DNA of 64,000 nucleotides from Desulfobotulus alkaliphilus (lineage in GTDB: Bacteria; Desulfobacterota; Desulfobacteria; Desulfobacterales; ASO4-4): positions 62,001 through 126,000 of the forward strand of contig NZ_VLLC01000004.1 of NCBI RefSeq assembly GCF_007830435.1, given 5' to 3'. The position numbers and the translations under genes are program-made. The notes below the pieces were generated by a model. The model was not told where the DNA came from. It ran no database searches and saw nothing but the letters and a program-made list of their open reading frames with translations. The stretch's first letter is position 1; each line of letters begins with the position of its first letter. This document shows positions 37,758 through 46,241 of the stretch, piece after piece.

Positions 37758-38240
37758 GTGAACCGTTTTTCCCTTATCTTTCTTGTATGGATTTTCTGTG
37801 CTGCTGCGGCATGGCCGGTTCTGTCCGGATCAGGAAGGCCCCAGCCCCCGGAGCCGGTGCGCAGCCCCCATGGGGAGCTGTCCCGCAGCAGCCTTTTCAT
37901 GGAAATCAGCACCACCTTTGATCTGTCCGAAGACCCCTTTGCTCTGGATGCTTCATCCCCTTCCGGCCTGCTTGTCCACGAAAACGGCAGGCAGATTCAC
38001 AGCATCAGGGATCTTGCTTCGGAAAAGACACCGCTCATGCTTGCCATTCACCCCGGTACCGGAGAAACGGAATACAGGATTCAGGCATCGGGGGATACGG
38101 ACATGCACAGACCTGCAGCCTTACGGGTGCGCATCCTTGAGAGAGAAACCGTCATCGGAGACCGGACGGCATGGAGCAGCGATGGTCCGCTCCAGCTCTT
38201 TCTCACCCTCCCTCCCTCCGGCGGGGGCAGCCATGGATAA
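37758..38240 (+). CDS. Exported protein of unknown function in the metal importer operon
   Basis: 160 residues with a signal peptide (MNRFSLIFLVWIFCAAAAWP). The mature part looks beta-rich (LFMEISTTFDLSEDPFALDA, then RIQASGDTDMHR) and ends in a Gly/Ser/Pro tail. It starts 13 bases after the substrate-binding protein and overlaps the ATPase start by eight bases, so it is part of the operon. It may be a periplasmic accessory of the importer. The family was not recognised. Confidence 0.7.
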   Translation: MNRFSLIFLVWIFCAAAAWPVLSGSGRPQPPEPVRSPHGELSRSSLFMEISTTFDLSEDPFALDASSPSGLLVHENGRQIHSIRDLASEKTPLMLAIHPGTGETEYRIQASGDTDMHRPAALRVRILERETVIGDRTAWSSDGPLQLFLTLPPSGGGSHG

Positions 38241-38994
38241 TCTTCTTCCAGCCATCCGCACCCGTCACCTCACGGTAAGCTACGGTCTGCGCCCGGCCCT
38301 TCTGGATGTGAACCTCGATATTCCCAAAGGGACACTTGTGGGTATTCTCGGTCCCAATGGTGCGGGCAAGTCCACCCTGATCAAAGCCCTCATGGGTTTT
38401 GTAAAAAAGGACGTGGGCCGCGTGGAAATCATGGGAGAGCCAGCGGAAAAAGCAAAGGGCCGCATGGCCTATGTACCCCAGCGCAGCTCCGTTGACTGGG
38501 ATTTTCCCATCACCGTGGAAGAGGTCGCCCTCATGGGCCGCTATGGCCGGATTCCCTGGTACCGGAATCCGGGAAAAAAGGACAGGGAAGCCGCCCTTAA
38601 AGCACTCCGGGCTGTCCGCATGGAAGACTTCGGCCAGAGGCAGATCGGTGCCCTTTCCGGCGGTCAGCAGCAACGGGTTTTCATGGCAAGGGCCCTTTGT
38701 CAGGGGGCCGACATCCTCCTTCTGGACGAACCCTTTGCCGGTGTGGATGCGGTAACGGAAAAGGCCATCCTGACCGTACTGAAGGAAGCGCGGGAACAGG
38801 GCCTTACCCTCGTGGTGGTCCACCACGACCTTGCCACGGCTGCCAGCTATTTTGACAGGATTGCCCTGATCAAAAGGGGCCTTGTGGCCTTTGGAAGGCC
38901 GGAAGATGTACTGCAAAAGGAACTGCTTTCGGAAGTTTATGGAGGGCAGATGCAGAATTTTTTCACCCTGCCATCCATCAATCCAAAACCCTGA
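38233..38994 (+). CDS. Zn/Mn-type ABC transporter ATP-binding protein
   Basis: 253 residues. Walker A is GPNGAGKST, the Q-loop is AYVPQRSSVDWDFP (characteristic of Zn/Mn importers), the signature is LSGGQQQRVFMARAL, and Walker B is ILLLDEPFAGVD, followed by the switch His in VVVHHDL. It energises the permease encoded 700 bases later; the cyclic-nucleotide-binding gene lies between. ATG 38233 is the only start that preserves the domain. Confidence 0.93.
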   Translation: MDNLLPAIRTRHLTVSYGLRPALLDVNLDIPKGTLVGILGPNGAGKSTLIKALMGFVKKDVGRVEIMGEPAEKAKGRMAYVPQRSSVDWDFPITVEEVALMGRYGRIPWYRNPGKKDREAALKALRAVRMEDFGQRQIGALSGGQQQRVFMARALCQGADILLLDEPFAGVDAVTEKAILTVLKEAREQGLTLVVVHHDLATAASYFDRIALIKRGLVAFGRPEDVLQKELLSEVYGGQMQNFFTLPSINPKP

Positions 38995-39013
38995 TACGGG
39001 ATGCAGGCCGCAT

Positions 39014-39634
39014 ATGATAAAAGATAAGGTCGTAGACATACTGGCAGGACTGGATGTCCTGAAAAATTTTACGGCAGCCCAGATCAACGATCATTTTTTC
39101 AAAAAAGGCTACGCCAGAATCGTTGAGTATCAGGCCGGTGAAAGAATTCTCATGGAAGGACAGTATGACAACTGGGTATACTGGCTTATCGAGGGTAAAG
39201 TCGCTGTTATCAAAGGGGATGTAATGATCGCATCCTTCCAGCGAACCGGAGACATGTTTGGAGAAATGAGCATACTGGAAGGAAACGCCCGCTCAGCCAA
39301 TGTGGATGCCCTCTGCCCCACCCTCTGCTTTAAGCTGGATATGTCGGTGCTGGATCATCCGGTTCTCAAAAACAGAATCAGCCGGGAAACCTTCTGCAAC
39401 AGCCTCGCCCAGCTGGCCAGAGAACGGCTGGCAAAGACCACATGCAGGCTTTCGGAAACAGAAAAAGAGCTGCTTAAAATCAAACAGCTTCTCCAGCAGA
39501 AAGAAAAAGAGCTGGAAGAAGCCGGAATATTGATCACACAGCTGACGGAGTTGAATGCCACACAGAACCTGCATATTCTGGAACTGACGGCAAGGCTTGA
39601 AAATGCTGAAAAAACCAGGGCAAAAAAGCCCTGA
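39014..39634 (+). CDS. Cyclic-nucleotide-binding domain protein with coiled-coil tail
   Basis: 206 residues. Residues about 15-135 are a CNB fold: YQAGERILMEGQYDNWVYWL, IEGKVAVIKGD and TGDMFGEMSILEGNARSANV (phosphate-binding cassette; it has GEMSIL and ARSA). After that a helix and a heptad-rich coiled coil (about residues 145-200). There is no DNA-binding winged helix as in CRP. It sits between the ATPase and permease genes of the metal importer, all on one strand, so it may sense a nucleotide for this operon, though that is only context. Confidence 0.82.
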   Translation: MIKDKVVDILAGLDVLKNFTAAQINDHFFKKGYARIVEYQAGERILMEGQYDNWVYWLIEGKVAVIKGDVMIASFQRTGDMFGEMSILEGNARSANVDALCPTLCFKLDMSVLDHPVLKNRISRETFCNSLAQLARERLAKTTCRLSETEKELLKIKQLLQQKEKELEEAGILITQLTELNATQNLHILELTARLENAEKTRAKKP

Positions 39635-39694
39635 CTCTTCCGTCGGATTTCCTGCCTTATGGGCCTGAAATCCATACTGAAAAAAGGAAAAATC

Positions 39695-41230
39695 ATGCTG
39701 GCAGATCTTGCAGGCCTCCTCCCCGGCCCCCTGTCCCATCTTTTTTTCATCAAAGCCCTCATGGCCGCCATCCTTGTGGGACTGGTCTGCGGGGTTACGG
39801 GCTGCCTTGTCATATTACGGAAAATGAGCTTTCTCGGCGACGCCATCTCCCATGCCATGATCGCAGGGGTGGCCGCAGGCTATCTCATCATGAAGCTTCT
39901 TTTCGGAATGGAAGCCCATGCCCCTGCCATGCTCTTTGGCGCACTCATCGCCGCCGTGATCACCGTGGGCCTCATCCACTTTGTATCCAGCGTTTCCCGC
40001 ATCAAGGAAGATACGGCCATCGGCATCATGTACACGGGCATTTTTGCCTTAGGCGTTGTCATGGTCTCCCTTTTCAGGGAACATATTCATATTGATCTCA
40101 TGCATTTTATCATGGGCGATGTACTGGCTGTTTCCGACGGGGACATCCTCCTTGCCGCCTTTGTCTGCGGCATGGTGCTCACCCTGATCCTGCTCTTCTT
40201 CCGCCACTTTCAGGCTTCGGCCTTTGACCCGGTCATGGCGGCTGCCATCGGCATTCCTGCAGGTCTTTTCCACGGCCTCTTAACCCTTTGTGTCAGCCTT
40301 GTGGTGGTGGTAGGCGTGGGCATGGTGGGGGTCATTCTTGTGGTGGGCCTTCTCATCACACCTGCGGCCACGGCCTACCTGCTCACCAACCGGCTGGACC
40401 GCATGATGATACTGGCCGCCCTTTTCGCCATAAACGGAGCCGTCTGCGGCCTTTTTCTGGCCTATGCCATGGATGTGGCAGGCGGCGGAGCCATCATGCT
40501 TTTTCTCACCCTTCAATTTACAGCCGTCCTCATGATCGCTCCGGAGCACGGCATCCTCACCCGCTACATCCGTAAAATCCGACATATTCCCGCTGAAATC
40601 ACCGAAGACATACTGGCCGGACTTCTCCGCAAAGATCCCATGGGCCTTTCACCCGCCGCCCTTATTGAAACCGCAGGAACGGGAGTCCGGCTGGGCCGCG
40701 CCCTTGCCCGTCTTGAGAAGGAAGGGCAGATCACAAGGCAGACAGATCTTGTGCGCCTCAGCCCCAAGGGCAGGGAAAAGGCCCTGACCCTCCGGAGATC
40801 CCACAGAATATGGGAATCCTATCTGGCCCATGCCGGTGTGGATGAAGAGAAAATCCATGAAAAAGCCCATGAACTGGAGCATATCCATGATCCGGACCTG
40901 CTGAAAAACCTTGATGATCTGCTGGGGCATCCCATGACCGATCCCCATGGCAGCGAAATCCCACAGGATCCCTGCCTGCACAAAAAAGGCGTCCTGTTCA
41001 GCGCAAGCCTCCTCAGGCCGGGCCAGCAGGCCATCATCCGCAGGGTTCCTGAATTTCTAAGGGAAAAACTAAAGGAAAACATGCCGCTTTTTCTTAAGGC
41101 AAGGGATCGTGCTGGAGAGCAATGGGAATGCATACTTCCCTCCGGAGAAAGGCTCATACTGGATCATGCGGCTGCGGATGCCCTTGTGGTGGAAATGGAC
41201 GAAAAAAGCTGTCAGACGGAATTTTCCTGA
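39695..41230 (+). CDS. Zn/Mn ABC permease fused to a DtxR/MntR-type metalloregulator
   Basis: 511 residues from ATG 39695 (after AAAAAGGAAAAATC). Residues about 1-285 are a ZnuB/MntB-type permease with eight or nine membrane segments (CGVTGCLVILRKMSFLGDAI, GVGMVGVILVVGLLITPAAT). Then come a winged-helix region (about 305-375, with RLGRALARLEKEGQITRQTD) and the DtxR-type metal-binding/dimer domain (HRIWESYLAHAGVDEEKIHE ... ELEHIHDPDLLKNLDDLLGH, PHGSEIP). A further roughly 85-residue tail follows. The same architecture is known as YtgCR in Chlamydia, where the regulator half is released by cleavage. Confidence 0.88.
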   Translation: MLADLAGLLPGPLSHLFFIKALMAAILVGLVCGVTGCLVILRKMSFLGDAISHAMIAGVAAGYLIMKLLFGMEAHAPAMLFGALIAAVITVGLIHFVSSVSRIKEDTAIGIMYTGIFALGVVMVSLFREHIHIDLMHFIMGDVLAVSDGDILLAAFVCGMVLTLILLFFRHFQASAFDPVMAAAIGIPAGLFHGLLTLCVSLVVVVGVGMVGVILVVGLLITPAATAYLLTNRLDRMMILAALFAINGAVCGLFLAYAMDVAGGGAIMLFLTLQFTAVLMIAPEHGILTRYIRKIRHIPAEITEDILAGLLRKDPMGLSPAALIETAGTGVRLGRALARLEKEGQITRQTDLVRLSPKGREKALTLRRSHRIWESYLAHAGVDEEKIHEKAHELEHIHDPDLLKNLDDLLGHPMTDPHGSEIPQDPCLHKKGVLFSASLLRPGQQAIIRRVPEFLREKLKENMPLFLKARDRAGEQWECILPSGERLILDHAAADALVVEMDEKSCQTEFS

Positions 41231-41274
41231 ACAGAGCAGGCTTGAATTGCACAAAAACCAATGCTAGTATGTTT

Positions 41275-41626
41275 ATAATTGTTCAGCATAATTTTCTTTT
41301 GGTAAATTGAATACCTTTAATCAGATGCATAGACAACCGGACCATTTGTTCGTGACGCAATCTTATTCGGGATCTTCTTGCCCTGTGCGGAAGCGGCAAA
41401 AACTCGCCGCCACAGGCAGGATAAGCTTTTTTATTACCATGGCAGGCTTAAGCACGCTGCCTTTGTGGCGGCTCAGACAGTTTGCCGCTTCTTTCGCACA
41501 GGCCTGCAAAGCTCTGATCCGAAACGATTGCAATGTCACTCACAAACAGCCCGATTGTCTACTGCCGGAACTAAGGTCATGGAATTAACACACAATCTTT
41601 CAGAGTAAAATGTGCTGAATAATTAC
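41275..41626 (-). mobile_element. IS66-like miniature element (family B), copy 4
   Basis: 352 bases in reverse orientation. Ends are ATAATTGTTCAGCAT and GTGCTGAATAATTAC. Flanks GTATGTTT (41267-41274) and CTATGTTT (41627-41634) agree at seven of eight bases. The core from GTGACGCAATCTTATTCGGG to GCAATGTCACTCACAAAC matches the other copies. It fills most of the 514-base gap before nqrA; the remaining 118 bases up to 41744 are C-rich and show no clear promoter. Confidence 0.82.
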
Positions 41627-41744
41627 CTATGTTTTAAACCTTATCCTCTCCACCCTGAACCACCGGCCCCCCTGCCCCCCTCCATTAACGGAAAGGCATC
41701 AGGGGTTCAGAAGTGGCAACCATCTTCAGAAAACAGGGTTTTTC

Positions 41745-43100
41745 ATGAAAACGCTCTTTATTCCCAACGGCCATACCCCTGATCTCCGGGGCAGTCCTGA
41801 GCTCCGTATCATCCAGCTGCCCAGACCTTCCTCTCTGGCGGTGGTGCCTTCGGCTTTTCCCTTTGTAAAGCCCCGGCTACAGGTCAGGGAAGGGGACAGG
41901 GTTTCCCTCGGCAGCCCCCTTTTTGAAGACAAAAGAAGACCGGAGCTCCGCTTCCTCTCCCCCGGCGGAGGTGTCATTGAAACCATCACCTTTGGGCCCA
42001 GACGCATCGTGACGGCCATCGTCATCCGCCTCGATGAAAAGGAAGAAAGGGAATTCTTCCCCCCCCTTGAGGATAAAGACCTTGAAACCCTGACAAGGGA
42101 AGAACTGGTTGAGCACCTGGTAAAGGGCGGACTCTGGCCCCTGTTCCGCAGCCTCCCCTTCCGGGCCATTGCAGACACCAAAGAGCTTCCGGACACCCTC
42201 TATGTACGCATGGATTCCCACCAGCCCTTTTCCCCTATGCCCGAAGCCTACCTTCAGGGCCATCTGGAAGCTTTCCGCTTCGGTATCCGGGTTCTAAAAA
42301 AACTGGCAGGCCAGCTTGTGGCCTATACCTGTGCGGAACAGCACAGCTTTGTGCTCAATGAATGTCAGGGCATGGTCAACCATACGGTCTTTGGCCGTTA
42401 TCCGGCCCAGGATCCGGGAGTGGTTCACTACCATCTCCGAAAAAAAGGAAATACCGGAAAAGGCTGGTTCATCGCCGGGGAAGACATACTGCTCATTGCC
42501 CATCTTCTGGAAACGGGCACCTATCCGGGCGAACGCACCTATGCCATGGGCGGAACGGGCCTGGCTGCTCCCTGCCATGTGCGCACCCGCTTCGGCGCTC
42601 CCATCTCCCACCTCCTTGGGGCCTGTGATCCCCTGAAAGGCACTTTCAGAAACATTGCAGGCGGCCTCTTCACGGGCAGAAATGCCGGTCAGGAAGGCTT
42701 CATGGGCATGTATGAAACCGGCCTTACCCGCATACCCGAAGGAAAGGAAAAGGAATACTTTGGTTTTCTCAGGCCGGGCCTGACCAAAAATACGGTTTCC
42801 CGTACCTTCCTTTCCGCCCTGTTCAACGGCCCATCATCCGTGGACTGCAACACCCACGGGGAAGAAAGGGCCTGTATCAACTGCGGTACCTGCACAAGAC
42901 TCTGCCCGGTGGAAATGCTGCCCCAGTTCACCATGAAGGCCCTCCACGCCGATGCCATTGAAGAAGCCCTGGCCCATGGCCTGCTGGACTGCGTTCAGTG
43001 CGGACTCTGTGCCTATGCCTGCCCTTCCAAAATTGATCTTTCCGGAATTTTTCGCAGCGCGCGGGAAAAACTGTATCAGGAACAGCAGAAAGGGGCCTGA
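41745..43100 (+). CDS. nqrA: Na+-translocating NADH:quinone reductase subunit A, with two 4Fe-4S motifs
   Basis: 451 residues. NqrA-like throughout: GGVIETITFGPRR, ACAEQHSF-type YTCAEQHSFVL, and GTGLAAPCHVRTRFGA. It is the cytoplasmic subunit related to RnfC that helps quinone binding. Unusually the C-terminus has two full ferredoxin motifs, CINCGTCTRLCPVEMLPQ (near residue 380) and CVQCGLCAYACPSKIDL (near 417), as in RnfC; Vibrio NqrA has lost most of these cysteines. The gene begins the nqr operon, and its stop is two bases before nqrB. The operon end with an NqrF reductase confirms Nqr rather than Rnf. Confidence 0.9.
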   Translation: MKTLFIPNGHTPDLRGSPELRIIQLPRPSSLAVVPSAFPFVKPRLQVREGDRVSLGSPLFEDKRRPELRFLSPGGGVIETITFGPRRIVTAIVIRLDEKEEREFFPPLEDKDLETLTREELVEHLVKGGLWPLFRSLPFRAIADTKELPDTLYVRMDSHQPFSPMPEAYLQGHLEAFRFGIRVLKKLAGQLVAYTCAEQHSFVLNECQGMVNHTVFGRYPAQDPGVVHYHLRKKGNTGKGWFIAGEDILLIAHLLETGTYPGERTYAMGGTGLAAPCHVRTRFGAPISHLLGACDPLKGTFRNIAGGLFTGRNAGQEGFMGMYETGLTRIPEGKEKEYFGFLRPGLTKNTVSRTFLSALFNGPSSVDCNTHGEERACINCGTCTRLCPVEMLPQFTMKALHADAIEEALAHGLLDCVQCGLCAYACPSKIDLSGIFRSAREKLYQEQQKGA

Positions 43101-43102
43101 CC

Positions 43103-44275
43103 ATGCAGCGTTGGATAAGAAACTTCTTTGATACCCACAGGCCGAAATTTGAAAAAGAGGGCCGATTCCACCGCTATCACGGCCTCTTTGAAGCCTTTGA
43201 GACCATTTTTTTTCTCCCGGACAGCACCACATCCCAAAGTCCCCACATAAGGGACAGTCTGGATCTCAAACGCTTCATGAGTATTGTGATTCTGGCCATC
43301 GTACCCGTTGCCCTGTTCGGCATTTACAATACGGGCTTCTACGCCTGTCTCGCCGCCGGAAAATCCACGGCCTTTCTACCCTCTTTCATGCAGGGACTTT
43401 TGATCTTCATCCCCCTTCTGGTGGTCAGTTATGGCGTGGGCTTTTTCTGGGAAGCCCTCTTCGCCGTACGAAGGGGCCATGGTATCAGCGAAGGCTTTCT
43501 GGTCTCCGGCCTGCTCTACCCCCTGATCCTGCCACCGGATCTGCCCCTGTGGCAGGCCGCCATCGGCATCAGCTTCGGTGTGGTCATCGGCAAGGAAATT
43601 TTCGGCGGCACGGGCCGCAACCTCCTCAACCCCGCCCTCACGGCCAGAGCCTTTGTCTTTTTCGCCTATCCCGGTCAGATGTCCGGGGATGCCGTGTGGA
43701 TTTCCGGCGGTGCCACGGATGCGGTTTCCGGTGCCACGGCCCTCGCCATCAGCGCCCAGGCCGAACCCGGCTCCCAGATTCCCGCCATGCTGGATCAGGC
43801 AGGGCTGGGGCTTTTTGAACTTTTTGTGGGGAGAACCCCCGGCAGCATCGGCGAAACCTCGGCCCTGCTCTGCCTTGTGGGTGCCCTCATCCTGATCATA
43901 ACGGGCGTTGCCAACTGGCGGATCATGGTGGGAGGCGTGCTGGGCGTTCTGGGAACGGGCATGCTCCTCAATCAGCTGGCCACAGGCTCCTTAGCGGCGG
44001 CCATGGGTCTGCCCGCTTACTACCACCTTGTCATGGGGGGCTTTGCCTTTGGTATCGTATTCATGGCAACGGACCCCGTCACCGCACCGGGGACGGATGC
44101 GGCCCGGTGGCTCTATGGTTTTCTCATCGGTGCCCTGACCGTACTGATACGGGTTTTCAATCCTGCCTATCCCGAAGGCACCATGCTGGCCATTCTCTTT
44201 ATGAACCTGTTTGCTCCGCTTCTGGACCACTTTGTCATCCAGATCCGGCTGAGAAAGAGGATATCCCATGTCTGA
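43103..44275 (+). CDS. nqrB: Na+-NQR subunit B
   Basis: 390 residues with about ten membrane segments. The covalent FMN site is the Thr in VSGATALAIS, and GKEIFGGTGRNLLNPALTAR is typical of NqrB/RnfD. It holds riboflavin and FMN and forms part of the Na+ path. It overlaps nqrC by eight bases. Confidence 0.95.
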   Translation: MQRWIRNFFDTHRPKFEKEGRFHRYHGLFEAFETIFFLPDSTTSQSPHIRDSLDLKRFMSIVILAIVPVALFGIYNTGFYACLAAGKSTAFLPSFMQGLLIFIPLLVVSYGVGFFWEALFAVRRGHGISEGFLVSGLLYPLILPPDLPLWQAAIGISFGVVIGKEIFGGTGRNLLNPALTARAFVFFAYPGQMSGDAVWISGGATDAVSGATALAISAQAEPGSQIPAMLDQAGLGLFELFVGRTPGSIGETSALLCLVGALILIITGVANWRIMVGGVLGVLGTGMLLNQLATGSLAAAMGLPAYYHLVMGGFAFGIVFMATDPVTAPGTDAARWLYGFLIGALTVLIRVFNPAYPEGTMLAILFMNLFAPLLDHFVIQIRLRKRISHV

Positions 44276-44972
44276 AAGCCGATCCATCCGCTTTACCTTA
44301 TACCTCTGCCTTGTGTGCAGCATTCTCCTCACCGCAGCGGCCACGGGACTGAAACCCAGACAGGAGGCCAATGCAAGGCTGGATCGCCAGAAAAATGTAC
44401 TGAAGGCCGCAGGACTTCTTCCGGAAGACCGGAAACTGAACGCTGGCGAAGTGGAGGCCCTTTTCTCAACACGCATACGGGCCGTAACAGCAGACGGTGA
44501 GGGTCGGCCCATGGAGGCAGAAAACGGGACAACACTGCATTTTTTCTTACAAACGGACAGCAGCGGCACTATCAGCGAAGGCTATGTTCTCCCCCTTGAA
44601 TCCAGAGGGCTCTGGGGAAAGATATACGGATACCTCGCCATGGAAGCAGACGGCATCCACATATCCGGTTTTACGGTGTACGCCCATCAGGAAACACCGG
44701 GCCTTGGGGGAGACATTGAAAGCCGGAGCTTTCAGCAGAGCTTTACCGGCAAGGCGATTCTGGATGAAAAAATGAATTTCCGGGGCCTTCGGGTGGCCAA
44801 GGGAAAGGCCCCTTCCGATGATCCCCACAGCGTGGACGGCATTTCCGGTGCCACCCTGACGGGCAATTATCTTTCCGAGGGCATCCTGGATGTATTGAAA
44901 AAATTTGAACCCGTATCCGCCCGGTTCCGGGCCGGTGAGGGAGATGCCTATCTGATGAAGGAGACCCCATGA
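44268..44972 (+). CDS. nqrC: Na+-NQR subunit C
   Basis: 234 residues with one N-terminal membrane segment ([20 protein letters not shown]) and a periplasmic flavin domain. The FMN attachment motif is SGATLTG, in [29 protein letters not shown] and [11 protein letters not shown] are family signatures. FMN is attached to this Thr by ApbE, which is not in the window. It overlaps nqrD by four bases. Confidence 0.95.
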   Translation: MSESRSIRFTLYLCLVCSILLTAAATGLKPRQEANARLDRQKNVLKAAGLLPEDRKLNAGEVEALFSTRIRAVTADGEGRPMEAENGTTLHFFLQTDSSGTISEGYVLPLESRGLWGKIYGYLAMEADGIHISGFTVYAHQETPGLGGDIESRSFQQSFTGKAILDEKMNFRGLRVAKGKAPSDDPHSVDGISGATLTGNYLSEGILDVLKKFEPVSARFRAGEGDAYLMKETP

Positions 44973-45601
44973 GCCTGCAAAGCAGTCCCTACTATAAGGC
45001 CCTCACGGAACCCATACTGGGCAACAACCCCATTAACATTCAGATGCTGGGCATATGCTCCGCCCTTGCCGTGACCGTACAGCTGAACACGGCCATTGTC
45101 ATGGGCCTTTCCATGACCTTTGTCACGGCATTCTCAAGCCTCATCGTTTCTTCCATGCGTCGCCATATTCCCCGCAACATCCGCATTATTGTGGAGCTTT
45201 TTGTCATATCCAGCCTTGTCATCCTAACGGATCAGGTGTTGAAAGCCTTTCTCTATGATATCAGCAAACAGCTTTCCGTTTTTGTGGGGCTGATCATCAC
45301 CAACTGCGCCGTCATGGGCCGTGCCGAAACCTACGCTTTGGGCAACCCCCCCGGTCTTTCCTTCTGCGACGGACTGGGCAACGGTCTTGGCTATTCCCTG
45401 GTACTGGTGGGCGTTGCCTTTATTCGGGAACTTTTCGGCTCCGGCTCCCTTTTCGGACTGCAGATCGTTCCGGAGACCCTGTATCAGGCAGGGTACAGGG
45501 ACATGGGTTTCATGCTGCTGGCTCCTGCGGCCTTTATCATCATTGGGCTTTTTGTCTGGTTCCAGAAGGCTGTGCTGCAGAAAGACGAAGGGAAAGGATA
45601 A
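44969..45601 (+). CDS. nqrD: Na+-NQR subunit D
   Basis: 210 residues with six membrane segments. Conserved cysteines in [10 protein letters not shown] and [11 protein letters not shown] are the ligands of the intramembrane 2Fe-2S cluster shared with Nqr[18 protein letters not shown] is typical. The stop at 45601 is followed seven bases later by a foreign-looking two-gene insert rather than nqrE. Confidence 0.95.
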   Translation: MSLQSSPYYKALTEPILGNNPINIQMLGICSALAVTVQLNTAIVMGLSMTFVTAFSSLIVSSMRRHIPRNIRIIVELFVISSLVILTDQVLKAFLYDISKQLSVFVGLIITNCAVMGRAETYALGNPPGLSFCDGLGNGLGYSLVLVGVAFIRELFGSGSLFGLQIVPETLYQAGYRDMGFMLLAPAAFIIIGLFVWFQKAVLQKDEGKG

Positions 45602-45607
45602 AAGCTG

Positions 45608-45877
45608 ATGCCTACCCTACTCCAAAAAGCCGGTAAAAAAGTCCATTTTGATGATCATTATCTTCATGTGGATCTTAGGGATGGCCGCAGGATATCAACG
45701 CCCCTTAAGTGGTATCCCGAACTGGAAACAGCGCCTTTACGATCCATCAGAAATTATCAGTTCATATGCGATGCTACGGGTATTGAGTGGCCGGATCTTG
45801 ATTACCACCTGAGCATTGAGGCTATGCTGGCACTGCCTTACATTTTCACAGGTATTAAGAAAAAAGGACCGGAATAA
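45608..45877 (+). CDS. DUF2442-family small protein
   Basis: 89 residues. HFDDHYLHVDLRDGRRISTP followed by LKWYPELETA is the characteristic start of DUF2442 (a small beta domain with the "P-L-x-W-Y-P-x-L" segment), and DATGIEWPDLDYHLSIEAML is the usual end. Such proteins often sit in two-gene toxin-antitoxin-like pairs. Its stop overlaps the next start (TAATGA). It lies in the nqr operon on the same strand but has no known role in Na+-NQR. Confidence 0.82.
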   Translation: MPTLLQKAGKKVHFDDHYLHVDLRDGRRISTPLKWYPELETAPLRSIRNYQFICDATGIEWPDLDYHLSIEAMLALPYIFTGIKKKGPE

Positions 45878-46191
45878 TGAAAGACCTGCAGAGGAATATC
45901 ATGCAGCAGGAAGATATACTGAACTGCATGCGGGATTTCAAAAACCGCAGACAAGATGAATATTTCATACTGAAAATAGGCGTTTTTGGTTCCGTTGCCC
46001 GCAATGATATCAAAGAAGAAAGCGACATTGATGTGGTGGTGGAACTGAAAAAACCGGATCTTTTCTCCCTCATAGGCATCAAACAGGAACTGGAGGAGCA
46101 CCTGCACAGAAAGGTGGATGTGGTCCGGTACAGACAAGGCATGAACGCCTTCCTGAAAACAAGGATAGACAGGGAAGCCCTGTATGTATGA
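45877..46191 (+). CDS. MNT-type minimal nucleotidyltransferase
   Basis: 104 residues. The catalytic motif GVFGSVARNDIKEESDIDVV gives GSxAR-x-D...S-D-I-D-V; the third Asp is probably in HRKVDVVRYRQ. This is a minimal nucleotidyltransferase as in MntA antitoxins, which AMPylate a HEPN (HepT) toxin. No HEPN gene follows; the partner here is the DUF2442 gene that overlaps it. nqrE begins 50 bases downstream. Confidence 0.88.
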   Translation: MKDLQRNIMQQEDILNCMRDFKNRRQDEYFILKIGVFGSVARNDIKEESDIDVVVELKKPDLFSLIGIKQELEEHLHRKVDVVRYRQGMNAFLKTRIDREALYV

Positions 46192-46241
46192 CAGTGTGAT
46201 CACCGGCATGGAAAAGACAGGTTTTTTATGAAAAGGAGTCC

